Positions 33,815 to 41,094 of a stretch of DNA of 64,000 nucleotides are shown here, piece after piece. The position numbers and the translations under genes are program-made. The first letter of the stretch is position 1. Each line of letters opens with the position of its first letter. Below the pieces are notes generated by a model. It worked only from the letters and a program-made list of their open reading frames with translations. It was not told the DNA's origin and ran no database searches. This DNA comes from Chryseobacterium herbae (GTDB taxonomy: Bacteria > Bacteroidota > Bacteroidia > Flavobacteriales > Weeksellaceae). The stretch spans positions 395,991 through 459,990 of the forward strand of contig NZ_JAOAMU010000001.1 of NCBI RefSeq assembly GCF_025154075.1. The letters run 5' to 3'.

Positions 33815-34366
33815 CTATTTTTCAAGGATGGTTTCAATGGCTGCAATCTTCTTAATTTTCTCTTTTAATTCGCTGTCTTTCTCGCCGTTAGAAATTTTCT
33901 GTTCAGCTTTGTCAAAGTTATCATTAAAGAAAGGAAGTGAGAAAGTTTCTACAATATTTCCTCCGTGGAAAGGGAAACGCTTCGATGCAGCTTCTAAAAC
34001 ACCTGCTCCACCTCTTCCTCCGGGAGATGTAGACATCAATAACATGGGTACTTCATTCCATACCGTTCTGTCTTTGATTCTCGATACCCAGTCGAACACA
34101 TTTTTGAAGGCTGTAGAGTACGTTCCGTTGTGCTCAGGTAGTGAAACCAAAAGGAGATTGGCTCCGTCGATTTTTGATGCAAAATCATGCGCTTCCTGAG
34201 GAACTCCGCCTGCTAGTTCTCTTTCGTGCTTATAAATTGGCATTTCAAAAGGATTCAGGTCTACGACTTCTACGTCTGCATTCTCAAATAAGGATGATGC
34301 ATAGGCTACTAACTGTCTGTTCATTGAAGCATCCGAATTGCTTCCTGCTATTGCTAAAACTTTCAT
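33815..34366 (-). CDS. NADPH-dependent FMN reductase family protein
   Basis: A 183-residue flavodoxin-fold oxidoreductase. The N-terminal AIAGSNSDASMNRQL is the FMN phosphate loop, and LLVSLPEHNGTYSTAFKN and SPGGRGGAGVL are the remaining flavin-contacting loops of the NADPH-dependent FMN/quinone/azo reductases. It is cytoplasmic. The pirin gene lies 31 nt upstream on the same strand, so both may be one transcript of redox-stress genes. Substrate not assignable. Confidence 0.92.
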   Translation of the reverse strand: MKVLAIAGSNSDASMNRQLVAYASSLFENADVEVVDLNPFEMPIYKHERELAGGVPQEAHDFASKIDGANLLLVSLPEHNGTYSTAFKNVFDWVSRIKDRTVWNEVPMLLMSTSPGGRGGAGVLEAASKRFPFHGGNIVETFSLPFFNDNFDKAEQKISNGEKDSELKEKIKKIAAIETILEK

Positions 34367-34397
34367 TTATTGTTTATCTGTTTAATGTTTCTGATTA

Positions 34398-35126
34398 TTA
34401 TTTCAAATAAGCCGGTAAGTCCATGGGTACTTCCATTAATAAGATCTCAGCATCTTCTACGGCCTCGATATTAAAACTCTGAGTATCCCAGATTCCCAAT
34501 CCGTCTCTTTCGCTCAAAACTCTGTCTCCTACCTTAGCGCTTCCTTTTAAAACAAAGACATACACTCCGTTTCCTTTTTTGTTGAGCATATAATTTTTGC
34601 CGTTTCCTGCTTTAAAATTAGCTAAATTAAACCATGCATCCTGATGAATCCAAACGCCGTCATCATTTTTATTGGGAGATAAAATCTGCTGGAATCCATT
34701 GATCTTTTCCCCTTCTTTAATGCTTTTCTGATCATATCTCGGCTCAACATTCAATTCTTTTGGAAAAACCCAGATCTGAAGAAATTTTACGGCTTCATCT
34801 TTATTTCTATTGTATTCGCTGTGCATTACACCGGTACCTGCGCTCATTACCTGGATTTCTCCTTTTTTGATAACGGCAGTAGTTCCCATTGAATCTTTAT
34901 GTTCCAGATCACCTTCCAAAGGAATTGAAATAATTTCCATATCCTTATGAGGATGTGTTCCAAATCCCATTCCCTGTGAAACGGTATCGTCGTTCAATAC
35001 TCTCAGCACTCCAAAATTCGTTCTGTCCTTATTTTGATAGTTGGCAAAACTGAAAGTGTGGTAGCTGTTTAACCAGCCGTGATCTGCGTGGCCTCTTGAA
35101 TCTGCTTTATGATATACTGTTTTCAT
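34398..35126 (-). CDS. Pirin family protein
   Basis: A 242-residue bicupin, close in size to YhhW-type quercetinase-like pirins (about 230). The N-terminal cupin holds the metal-site motif THPHKDMEI and later VMHSEYNRN, supplying the His/His/His/Glu ligands. Pirins act as quercetin dioxygenases or redox-sensing regulators; which applies is open. It leads the short transcript with the FMN reductase gene and has its own -7 box. A 428-base gap upstream is filled by repeats. Confidence 0.94.
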   Translation of the reverse strand: MKTVYHKADSRGHADHGWLNSYHTFSFANYQNKDRTNFGVLRVLNDDTVSQGMGFGTHPHKDMEIISIPLEGDLEHKDSMGTTAVIKKGEIQVMSAGTGVMHSEYNRNKDEAVKFLQIWVFPKELNVEPRYDQKSIKEGEKINGFQQILSPNKNDDGVWIHQDAWFNLANFKAGNGKNYMLNKKGNGVYVFVLKGSAKVGDRVLSERDGLGIWDTQSFNIEAVEDAEILLMEVPMDLPAYLK

Positions 35127-35146
35127 ACTGTGATTATTTTATGGTA

Positions 35147-35154
35147 CAAATGTA
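35147..35154 (-). promoter_or_regulatory. -7 promoter box of the pirin gene
   Basis: TACATTTG on the minus strand matches TAnnTTTG, 20 nt before the ATG at 35126. Confidence 0.55.
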
Positions 35155-35290
35155 GGATATGGAGGTGTTTGAAAGTGTTGATGTAGGTTAAGAAAGGATT
35201 TTAAGCTGTAATAGAGGTGAAAATTATAATTGTTTTGGGTAATGTTTTTTGGTTAAATGCCAAGACGCAAGTTTTTTACTCTCCGGATAG

Positions 35291-35460
35291 TTTTAAGGCG
35301 CGAGGGTTTTATCAATGATAAAATTGATTGGGGATATTGATTAGTTTTAAAATGTTTTTTCATGTGCCGTTGATCCGGTGGTATTTTAAGTTTTGGCTAA
35401 AGCCTTTATCTATATGTTTAATTTGAAAGCGGGCTAAAGCCCACTCCTATTGAATTTTAT
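35291..35460 (+). repeat. Composite direct repeat flanking hxlR/azoR, left copy
   Basis: The first 65 bases (TTTTAAGGCGCGAGGGTTTT and on) match 36781-36845 at about 58 positions by eye. The second part, TTTTGGCTAAAGCC to GGGCTAAAGCCCACTCCTAT plus TGAATTTTAT, matches 36957-37026. The rest of the 428-base gap 35127-35554 is AT-rich with no gene. Confidence 0.8.
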
Positions 35461-35554
35461 ATTCAAATTGATCCCTATTTATTTCTGTAATGCATTATTT
35501 TTTATCTCGCGTAGATTTTGCCGATTGAGCATATTTGTCAATGTTAATAAGCAT

Positions 35555-35944
35555 TTATTTAGCTTTTTCAGGTTTTTCAGTTTCCGTGGGGGTTCCGAAA
35601 ATATGTTTACGGTGGTTTTCACCCCAGTCTTTTAAGGATTCTACAACGGGGTGTAAGGTCTTTGTGTATTGTGTAGGGCAGTATTCAATGCTTACGGGAT
35701 AGGTATCTTTAACGATTCTTTCAACCAAGCCGTTTTGCTCGAGTTCTTTTAATTCTTTGGCTAAAACTTTTGAGGTCAGCTTCGGAATGCTTCTTTCAAT
35801 TTCTGTAAAACGTTTGTTTCCTGCATTTAAGGAAATAATAATCTGCAATTTCCATTTGCCGTTAATAACATCTAATGTATCGCGAACTGGCTTTAATGCC
35901 TGCATACAATCTTTATGGTTGTGCTGTTTTTCCATTTTTTTCAC
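35555..35944 (-). CDS. HxlR-family transcriptional regulator
   Basis: A 129-residue winged-helix regulator. The family core is visible as LDVINGKWKLQIII, then GNKRFTEIERSIPKLTSKVLAKELKELEQNGLV (winged helix), and the beta wing PVSIEYCPTQYT. A Cys at position 13 (HKDCMQAL) is placed where YodB/HypR-type sensors carry their redox cysteine. It is divergent from azoR with an 84-nt gap that contains an inverted repeat, so it very likely represses azoR and itself and responds to quinones or other electrophiles; this control is inferred from the family. Confidence 0.93.
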   Translation of the reverse strand: MKKMEKQHNHKDCMQALKPVRDTLDVINGKWKLQIIISLNAGNKRFTEIERSIPKLTSKVLAKELKELEQNGLVERIVKDTYPVSIEYCPTQYTKTLHPVVESLKDWGENHRKHIFGTPTETEKPEKAK

Positions 35945-35964
35945 TTTCCTTTAGGTAACTGCTA

Positions 35965-35978
35965 TACTTTGGAAAGTA
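35965..35978. promoter_or_regulatory. Candidate HxlR operator
   Basis: TACTTTGGAAAGTA is a 6+6 inverted repeat with a 2-nt centre, lying 10 nt upstream of the azoR -7 box and 21 nt before the hxlR ATG. A related ACTTTCC half-site lies at 35943. Confidence 0.5.
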
Positions 35979-35987
35979 AATTTACAA

Positions 35988-35995
35988 TAATTTTG
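35988..35995 (+). promoter_or_regulatory. -7 promoter box of azoR
   Basis: TAATTTTG matches TAnnTTTG, 33 nt before the ATG at 36029. It lies beside the candidate HxlR operator. Confidence 0.55.
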
Positions 35996-36028
35996 TCATT
36001 AATAAAAACGAAAAAAATTTAAAACAAA

Positions 36029-36628
36029 ATGGCAAATATTTTAAATATCCAAACCAGCATCAGCGGAGAAAACTCTGTAAGCAATAAGCTTTCTCAAACT
36101 GTAATTAATCAGTTACTGGATAAAAACCCAAACAGCAAAGTTACTGTTCGTGATTTAGCTTTAAACCCAATTCCACATTTGGAAATTCATCATTTCAGTG
36201 CCTCCAGAATTCCGGACGAAGAAAAGAATGATGAACAGAAGGAAGCATCAAAATATTCTGACGAATCATTAAAAGAAATTCAGGAGGCTGATATTATTGT
36301 TATTGGGGTTCCTTTTTACAACTTCACTTTTCCTTCCACTTTAAAATCATGGATCGACAGTATAGCTGTTGCCGGAAAAACATTCTCTTATGCTGACGGA
36401 ACTCCAAAAGGTCTTTTACAAAACAAGAAACTATATTTAAATATCTCCGTTGGCGGAATTTATGAAAACGGACTTATTGAGAATATGGAGCATTATTTAA
36501 AAACGTTATTCGGGTTCATTGGGATTACGGATGTGGAAGTTTTCAAATCTCAGGGAATGATGGTTCCTCAGCTGAAAGATGAGAATTTCTCGAAGACCGT
36601 GGCGGAAATTGAAACGGTTTTGGCGTAA
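36029..36628 (+). CDS. azoR: FMN-dependent NADH-azoreductase
   Basis: A 199-residue flavodoxin-fold azo- and quinone reductase, the normal AzoR length. The phosphate loop region reads QTSISGENSVSNKL, followed by VIGVPFYNFTFPSTLKSWID (flavin ring contact), AGKTFSY and ISVGGIYENG. It reduces quinones and azo dyes with NADH using bound FMN. Divergent hxlR is the expected repressor. A terminator follows at 36680. The gene pair is bracketed by long direct repeats. Confidence 0.94.
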   Translation: MANILNIQTSISGENSVSNKLSQTVINQLLDKNPNSKVTVRDLALNPIPHLEIHHFSASRIPDEEKNDEQKEASKYSDESLKEIQEADIIVIGVPFYNFTFPSTLKSWIDSIAVAGKTFSYADGTPKGLLQNKKLYLNISVGGIYENGLIENMEHYLKTLFGFIGITDVEVFKSQGMMVPQLKDENFSKTVAEIETVLA

Positions 36629-36679
36629 GTAAGTTTTAATTGTTAAGATAGTAAGTCCTTTTTGACTTGCAGAAGATTT

Positions 36680-36715
36680 AAAAAAGGCTTTCTCACTTTT
36701 GAGATGGCCTTTTTT
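36680..36715 (+). terminator. Rho-independent terminator of azoR
   Basis: AAAAAGGC faces GGCCTTTTTT, and inside it TCTCA pairs with TGAGA, with a T-tract at the end. Confidence 0.85.
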
Positions 36716-36780
36716 GTCGTGATCTATTGTTTTTGTGTTTGTTGAAATACGCAATGACGTAAGGTTTTTCTATTCTTCTG

Positions 36781-37026
36781 TTTTAAGGCGCAAGGATTTT
36801 ATCGAAGATAAAATTGATTGAGGATATAGATTAGTTTTGAAATGTATTATTTTTTGATCTCTGGTGGATGGAGCAGGTTTTTAAAATGCGGACATTTGTG
36901 TTCGTTACAAAATAGATGTGAGAATATATTGAATCAAATTACCGGGATATCTTAAATTTTGGCTAAAGCCCAGATTGGCATGGATAATATAAAAGCGGGC
37001 TAAAGCCCGCTCCTATTGAATTTTAT
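36781..37026 (+). repeat. Composite direct repeat flanking hxlR/azoR, right copy
   Basis: It matches 35291-35460 in both halves and in order, with about 70 extra bases in the middle. The end holds CGGGCTAAAGCCCG and CTCCTATTGAA. The gap 36629-37124 holds in addition the azoR terminator and the tract at 37065. Confidence 0.8.
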
Positions 37027-37064
37027 CGTAGATAATTGATTATAATGAGATTCGATTTCTCCGC

Positions 37065-37117
37065 GCTTCCATCTTCCATCTTTCATCTTCCATCTTCCCG
37101 CTTCTAACTTCTAACTT
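37065..37117. repeat. Low-complexity CTTCCATCTT / CTTCTAA tract
   Basis: CTTCCATCTTCCATCTTTCA is followed by more of the same and by TTCTAACTTCTAACTTCTG, an imperfect tandem array with a unit of 8-9 bases, next to the MFS stop codon. Confidence 0.6.
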
Positions 37118-37124
37118 CTGTCCC

Positions 37125-38531
37125 CTAAAAATGCACCTGCTTAATCTCACCCTCAATTTCCTTAGGCATTTCGTCTTCCGATTTTACGAAGATCATGGTG
37201 ACAATGGCTCCGATGAGCATGCATACGCCGCCAACTACAATATAATCTATGGCGCGGTTTCCGAAGAAATTGCTCACAATAGGCCCCCCAAATAATCCAT
37301 TGATGATCTGGGGAATAACGATGAAGAAATTGAATATTCCCATATACACGCCCATTTTTCGTTGAGGAATTACCTCAATAAGCATCGCGTAAGGCATAGC
37401 AAGGATACTTGCCCACGCAAATCCCAGTCCTATCATGGAAATCCATAAAAGATTGGTGTCTTTAATAAAATACATGGAAATAAGACCTACACCTCCACAT
37501 AGAAGCGCCAGTGCGTGGGTTTGCTTCTTTCCTATCTTTTTTGCGATCGGGGTTAATAAAAATGCGAATGGTATCGCCCACAGATTGTACATTCCGAATA
37601 GTTTTCCGGTCAGATCTCCTGCATTATTGAATGCTTTGGAATGGGTATCTTCAGGGGAAAGTCCGAAATGATGAGTTGCCAGGGCACTTGTGGTGAATAC
37701 CCACATGGTGAATAAGGCGAACCACGAGAAGAACTGCACGGCACCCAGTTTTTTCATTTGTAAAGGAATTCCTGTGAAATCTTTAAAAATATCCGCGAAT
37801 TTTGAAGGTTCCTGCGGAGCTTCTTTTCCGTCCTCAAATGCTGCAAATTCTTCCGGAGAATACTCTTTGGTGGTAAAAATAGTATACAGTATCGTCAGTA
37901 ATAATATCCCGGCTCCTACATAAAAAGAGTAAATCACATTATCGGCGACAAACCCCTCCGGCGCTTCATTGGAGACTCCCATCGAGGTCAGTATTCCCGG
38001 AATATACGATCCTACCACAGCTCCAATTCCGATCAGAATAGTCTGCACCGAAAAACCCAGAGTTCCCTGATGTTTTGGGAGCATATCTCCCACCAAAGCT
38101 CTGAATGGTTCCATGGCAACATTAACAGAAGCGTCCATCATCGCAAGAAATAAAACAGCCAGCAGTAATGCATTAGCGGCAAAAAGATGAGTGACAGTGG
38201 CGGCATTGGGAAGAAGAATCAATCCAATTGCACATAAAACAGCTCCAATTAAAAAATACGGTTTTCTTCTGCCCAAAGGACTCCAGGTATTGTCACCCAT
38301 ATGCCCGATGATTGGCTGCACGATAAGTCCGGTAACGGGTGCTACCAGCCAGAACCATGATAGCTCATGAACATCGGCACCTAAATTGGCCAGAATTCTG
38401 CTCGCATTTCCGTTCTGCAGCCCGAAAGCCATCTGAATACCCAAAAATCCCATACTCATGTTGATGATCTGAGGCATGGAAAGATTCGGTTTTATTCTTC
38501 CTGAAGAAGTTTTCTGTACAGAATTCATCAT
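37125..38531 (-). CDS. MFS sugar transporter, SLC45-like (maltose/maltodextrin)
   Basis: A 468-residue inner membrane symporter with about 12 helices. The loop PIIGHMGDNTWSPLGRRKPY is the MFS signature in the SLC45/GPH-like style used for disaccharides. It is the last gene of the starch locus; its ATG overlaps the stop of the preceding gene as TAATG, so translation is coupled. It should import maltose or short maltodextrins released by the GH97 and GH13 enzymes. Specificity comes from the context; the family is clear from sequence. Confidence 0.92.
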   Translation of the reverse strand: MMNSVQKTSSGRIKPNLSMPQIINMSMGFLGIQMAFGLQNGNASRILANLGADVHELSWFWLVAPVTGLIVQPIIGHMGDNTWSPLGRRKPYFLIGAVLCAIGLILLPNAATVTHLFAANALLLAVLFLAMMDASVNVAMEPFRALVGDMLPKHQGTLGFSVQTILIGIGAVVGSYIPGILTSMGVSNEAPEGFVADNVIYSFYVGAGILLLTILYTIFTTKEYSPEEFAAFEDGKEAPQEPSKFADIFKDFTGIPLQMKKLGAVQFFSWFALFTMWVFTTSALATHHFGLSPEDTHSKAFNNAGDLTGKLFGMYNLWAIPFAFLLTPIAKKIGKKQTHALALLCGGVGLISMYFIKDTNLLWISMIGLGFAWASILAMPYAMLIEVIPQRKMGVYMGIFNFFIVIPQIINGLFGGPIVSNFFGNRAIDYIVVGGVCMLIGAIVTMIFVKSEDEMPKEIEGEIKQVHF

Positions 38532-39052
38532 TATTTTTTCAATTCTTTGATTAAGACATCCTCAATGGCTGCTTTTTCTAAAACTACTTTATCCACTACA
38601 TCATTGGGAACGGTTACAGAAAGAACGTACTGTTTCACTTTCCACGTTCCGTTTATTTTTTCGACAACGCCTGAACCTCTGCAGATTTTCATCTGAGTAT
38701 CCAGAACCTCATCGAACCATGCTAATTTTCCGTCTTTGCTGAAATAGATATTTCTTTTAAGTGAAGTAAAATTCCAGGTTTTCTTTTTATCAAAATAAGG
38801 TTTTGCCCACACCATAAAGGCTTTCTTGTCCCAGACTTCCGTAGCATCAGTTCCGATGAATGTAGATTCATCCGCAAAATAATTGAAATAGGTATCGAAA
38901 TCTGATTTTGCAGCGGCTGTATTGAAACCATCCAGCATGGTTCCTATGGCTGTTTTATCTTTGTCAAATTTGGAACTGCCGGATTGGGCATTAATTCCTA
39001 TAAAACCAAGCATGAAAAGTACAAGCGTACAGATAATTGTTATTTTTTTCAT
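38531..39052 (-). CDS. Exported SnoaL/NTF2-like protein in the starch locus
   Basis: A 173-residue protein with a signal peptide (about 1-22, ending GINAQ) and an NTF2-like cone fold pattern as in DUF4440/SnoaL domains: AAAKSDFDTYFNYFADESTFIGTDA, then KAFMVWAKPYFDKKKTW, and WFDEVLDTQMKICRGSGVVEK. No catalytic residues can be named. It lies 12 nt after the GH13 gene and overlaps the MFS start by one base, so it belongs to the same transcript. Why a starch operon carries it is unclear. Confidence 0.85.
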   Translation of the reverse strand: MKKITIICTLVLFMLGFIGINAQSGSSKFDKDKTAIGTMLDGFNTAAAKSDFDTYFNYFADESTFIGTDATEVWDKKAFMVWAKPYFDKKKTWNFTSLKRNIYFSKDGKLAWFDEVLDTQMKICRGSGVVEKINGTWKVKQYVLSVTVPNDVVDKVVLEKAAIEDVLIKELKK

Positions 39053-39064
39053 TATATAATTAAT

Positions 39065-40927
39065 TTAGTTTTGGAGTTCAATGATCAGCGGAGTTTTTGC
39101 AGGTACGGAAAGGCTGTTTTCCATAGAAAATACTTTTTCTGAAATGACATCTTTACCTTTCGTCACCCCATTCAGTGATTCTGCAAAACGTTTTAAGTCT
39201 AACGTCTGATCTTTTTCATTATTGTTGATGATTATCATTACATTTTCTTTACCATCATATCTAAAATACACAAAAATGCCGTCCTGAGGAACGTAATTTT
39301 TAGTTTTTCCGTTATGAATCACATTTTTACCTTTTCTCCAGTTCAGTAATTTCTGGGTAAACTGATAAAATTCTTTCTGCTCAGGAGTCTGTGATGAAGG
39401 ATTGAACGCATTATTTGCATCCGATTTCCATCCGCCCGGAAAATCTCTCCGGATATCTGCATCACCACCTTTGGTTTTGTCTCCTCTCATGCCTATTTCT
39501 GATCCGTAGTAGATCTGTGGAATACCTCTGACAGTAGAAATTATAGCCATTGCCATTTTGTAAGCTTTCGGATCGCCATTGAAGATTTCATTCCACCTTT
39601 CGGTGTCGTGATTTTCAAAGAAAACCAGGAGATTATTAATATCCGGATACAGGAAATCACTGGTAAAAACATTATAAAGCTTGATCATTCCACTGTCCCA
39701 TCCTTCTTTTTCTTTAAGGGCTTTCGGCATATCGGCGAAGAGCATAAAATCCATCACAGATGGTAAGTTTGAATTATAACCCGCAGCTTCACCCGTTTTG
39801 GAATTTTTCTGCCACGCAGAGATCTGTCCCGCAGTATACAGCCATGTTTCCCCTACAATATTGAATTTCGGATATTCGTCGGTGATGGCTTTTGCCCAAG
39901 TGGCCATAGCTTCTTTATCGTTGTAAGGATACGTATCTACGCGCAAACCTCCCAGATCGGCATATTCTATCCACCAGATTGCATTTTGGGTCAGATATTT
40001 TAAGACCAGCGGATTTTTCTGATTGACATCGGGCATTGTTGTATCGAACCAGCCATCCAAGGCATATTTTTTATCGATTTCTGAAGCGTTGGTATCAAAC
40101 TGAGTCGTTGTTTTATAATTGGAACGGTAAAATCCGTTGTTCCCTTCGTCAAACCAATGGATCCAGTCTTTTGAAGGCAGATCTTTGATCATCCAGTGAG
40201 AGACGCCCCAATGATTGGTCACATAATCCATGACCAGTTTCATGTTTCTTTTGTTCAGTTTTTGTGAAAGCTCGCGGTAGTCTTCATTGGTTCCATACCG
40301 TCCATCAATTTTGTACAGATCGGTTTGGGCATATCCGTGGTAGGAATATACTTTTTCATTGTCTTCATTCACGGGTGTCAACCAGACAGACGTTGCCCCA
40401 AGGTTTTGAATATAGTCGAGATTATTGATAATTCCGCGAAGATCGCCACCATGTCTTCCGTTTGGTAAGCTGCGATCATTTTTTTCGATGAGATCGGGTC
40501 TGGAATCATTTTTTTCATCGCCGTTGGCAAAACGGTCCGGCATAATGAGATACATGACATCTTTTGAGGTAAAAGATTCACGGTTTGCAGATCCGGCGGT
40601 TCTTTGTTTAAGCTCATAATCGTAAGAGCTTATATTTTTCTTTCCTTTTTTTATATTGATTTTAAACTTCGGAACATTGATTTCATTGGTATTAACGGTA
40701 ATAAAAACATAGTTTAGATTTTCAACTTTTTTTATGTCTTTAATCCGAATACCATCGGAAAGTTCAATTTCATTTTGTGCAACATCTTTTCCATACACCA
40801 GAATCTGAAGTTCAGGATTTCTCATTCCTTTCCACCAGAAGGCAGGCTCCACCTTTTCTAAAGGTTTGGTTTGAGAAAAAGCGGCAGAAGCTATTGAAAG
40901 CGCGAATACAACATAGATTTTTTTCAT
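39065..40927 (-). CDS. GH13 alpha-amylase / neopullulanase (SusA type)
   Basis: A 620-residue periplasmic glycoside hydrolase. It has a signal peptide (1-19), an N-terminal beta domain as in cyclomaltodextrinases (about 25-110), the GH13 barrel and a C-terminal beta domain (about 540-620). Catalytic residues are Asp331 in GGLRVDTYPY (nucleophile), Glu360 in IVGETW (acid/base) and Asp441 in FFENHDTERW. It should hydrolyse imported maltooligosaccharides as SusA does. It lies after a terminator-like hairpin, so it may start a second transcript with the SnoaL and MFS genes. Confidence 0.94.
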   Translation of the reverse strand: MKKIYVVFALSIASAAFSQTKPLEKVEPAFWWKGMRNPELQILVYGKDVAQNEIELSDGIRIKDIKKVENLNYVFITVNTNEINVPKFKINIKKGKKNISSYDYELKQRTAGSANRESFTSKDVMYLIMPDRFANGDEKNDSRPDLIEKNDRSLPNGRHGGDLRGIINNLDYIQNLGATSVWLTPVNEDNEKVYSYHGYAQTDLYKIDGRYGTNEDYRELSQKLNKRNMKLVMDYVTNHWGVSHWMIKDLPSKDWIHWFDEGNNGFYRSNYKTTTQFDTNASEIDKKYALDGWFDTTMPDVNQKNPLVLKYLTQNAIWWIEYADLGGLRVDTYPYNDKEAMATWAKAITDEYPKFNIVGETWLYTAGQISAWQKNSKTGEAAGYNSNLPSVMDFMLFADMPKALKEKEGWDSGMIKLYNVFTSDFLYPDINNLLVFFENHDTERWNEIFNGDPKAYKMAMAIISTVRGIPQIYYGSEIGMRGDKTKGGDADIRRDFPGGWKSDANNAFNPSSQTPEQKEFYQFTQKLLNWRKGKNVIHNGKTKNYVPQDGIFVYFRYDGKENVMIIINNNEKDQTLDLKRFAESLNGVTKGKDVISEKVFSMENSLSVPAKTPLIIELQN

Positions 40928-41021
40928 GATTCGAAATCAGATTTCAATTTAATATTATATTTTGAAAAACAGGGTCAATTGGGTTCAATATATCTTTTAT
41001 GCAATCATTTATTTCACCTCA

Positions 41022-41083
41022 ATAAAAAATTAATGCCCCGAATCATTTTCCTAAGATAGAATGAGCCGGGGCATAATTTTTAT
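41022..41083 (-). terminator. Hairpin terminator between the GH97 and GH13 genes
   Basis: TGCCCCG pairs with CGGGGCA, and inside it TCATT with AATGA. On the minus strand it is followed by ATTAATTTTTTATT. It splits the starch locus. Confidence 0.75.
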
Positions 41084-41094
41084 CAATTTACCAC

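Noticed and set aside
35450..35635. A 61-codon plus-strand frame
   Set aside because: It starts in a repeat and runs antisense into hxlR, with no protein features.
37065..37117. CTTCCATCTT tandem tract as a phase-variation repeat
   Set aside because: It is imperfect, lies after the MFS gene and is not in a promoter or coding frame.
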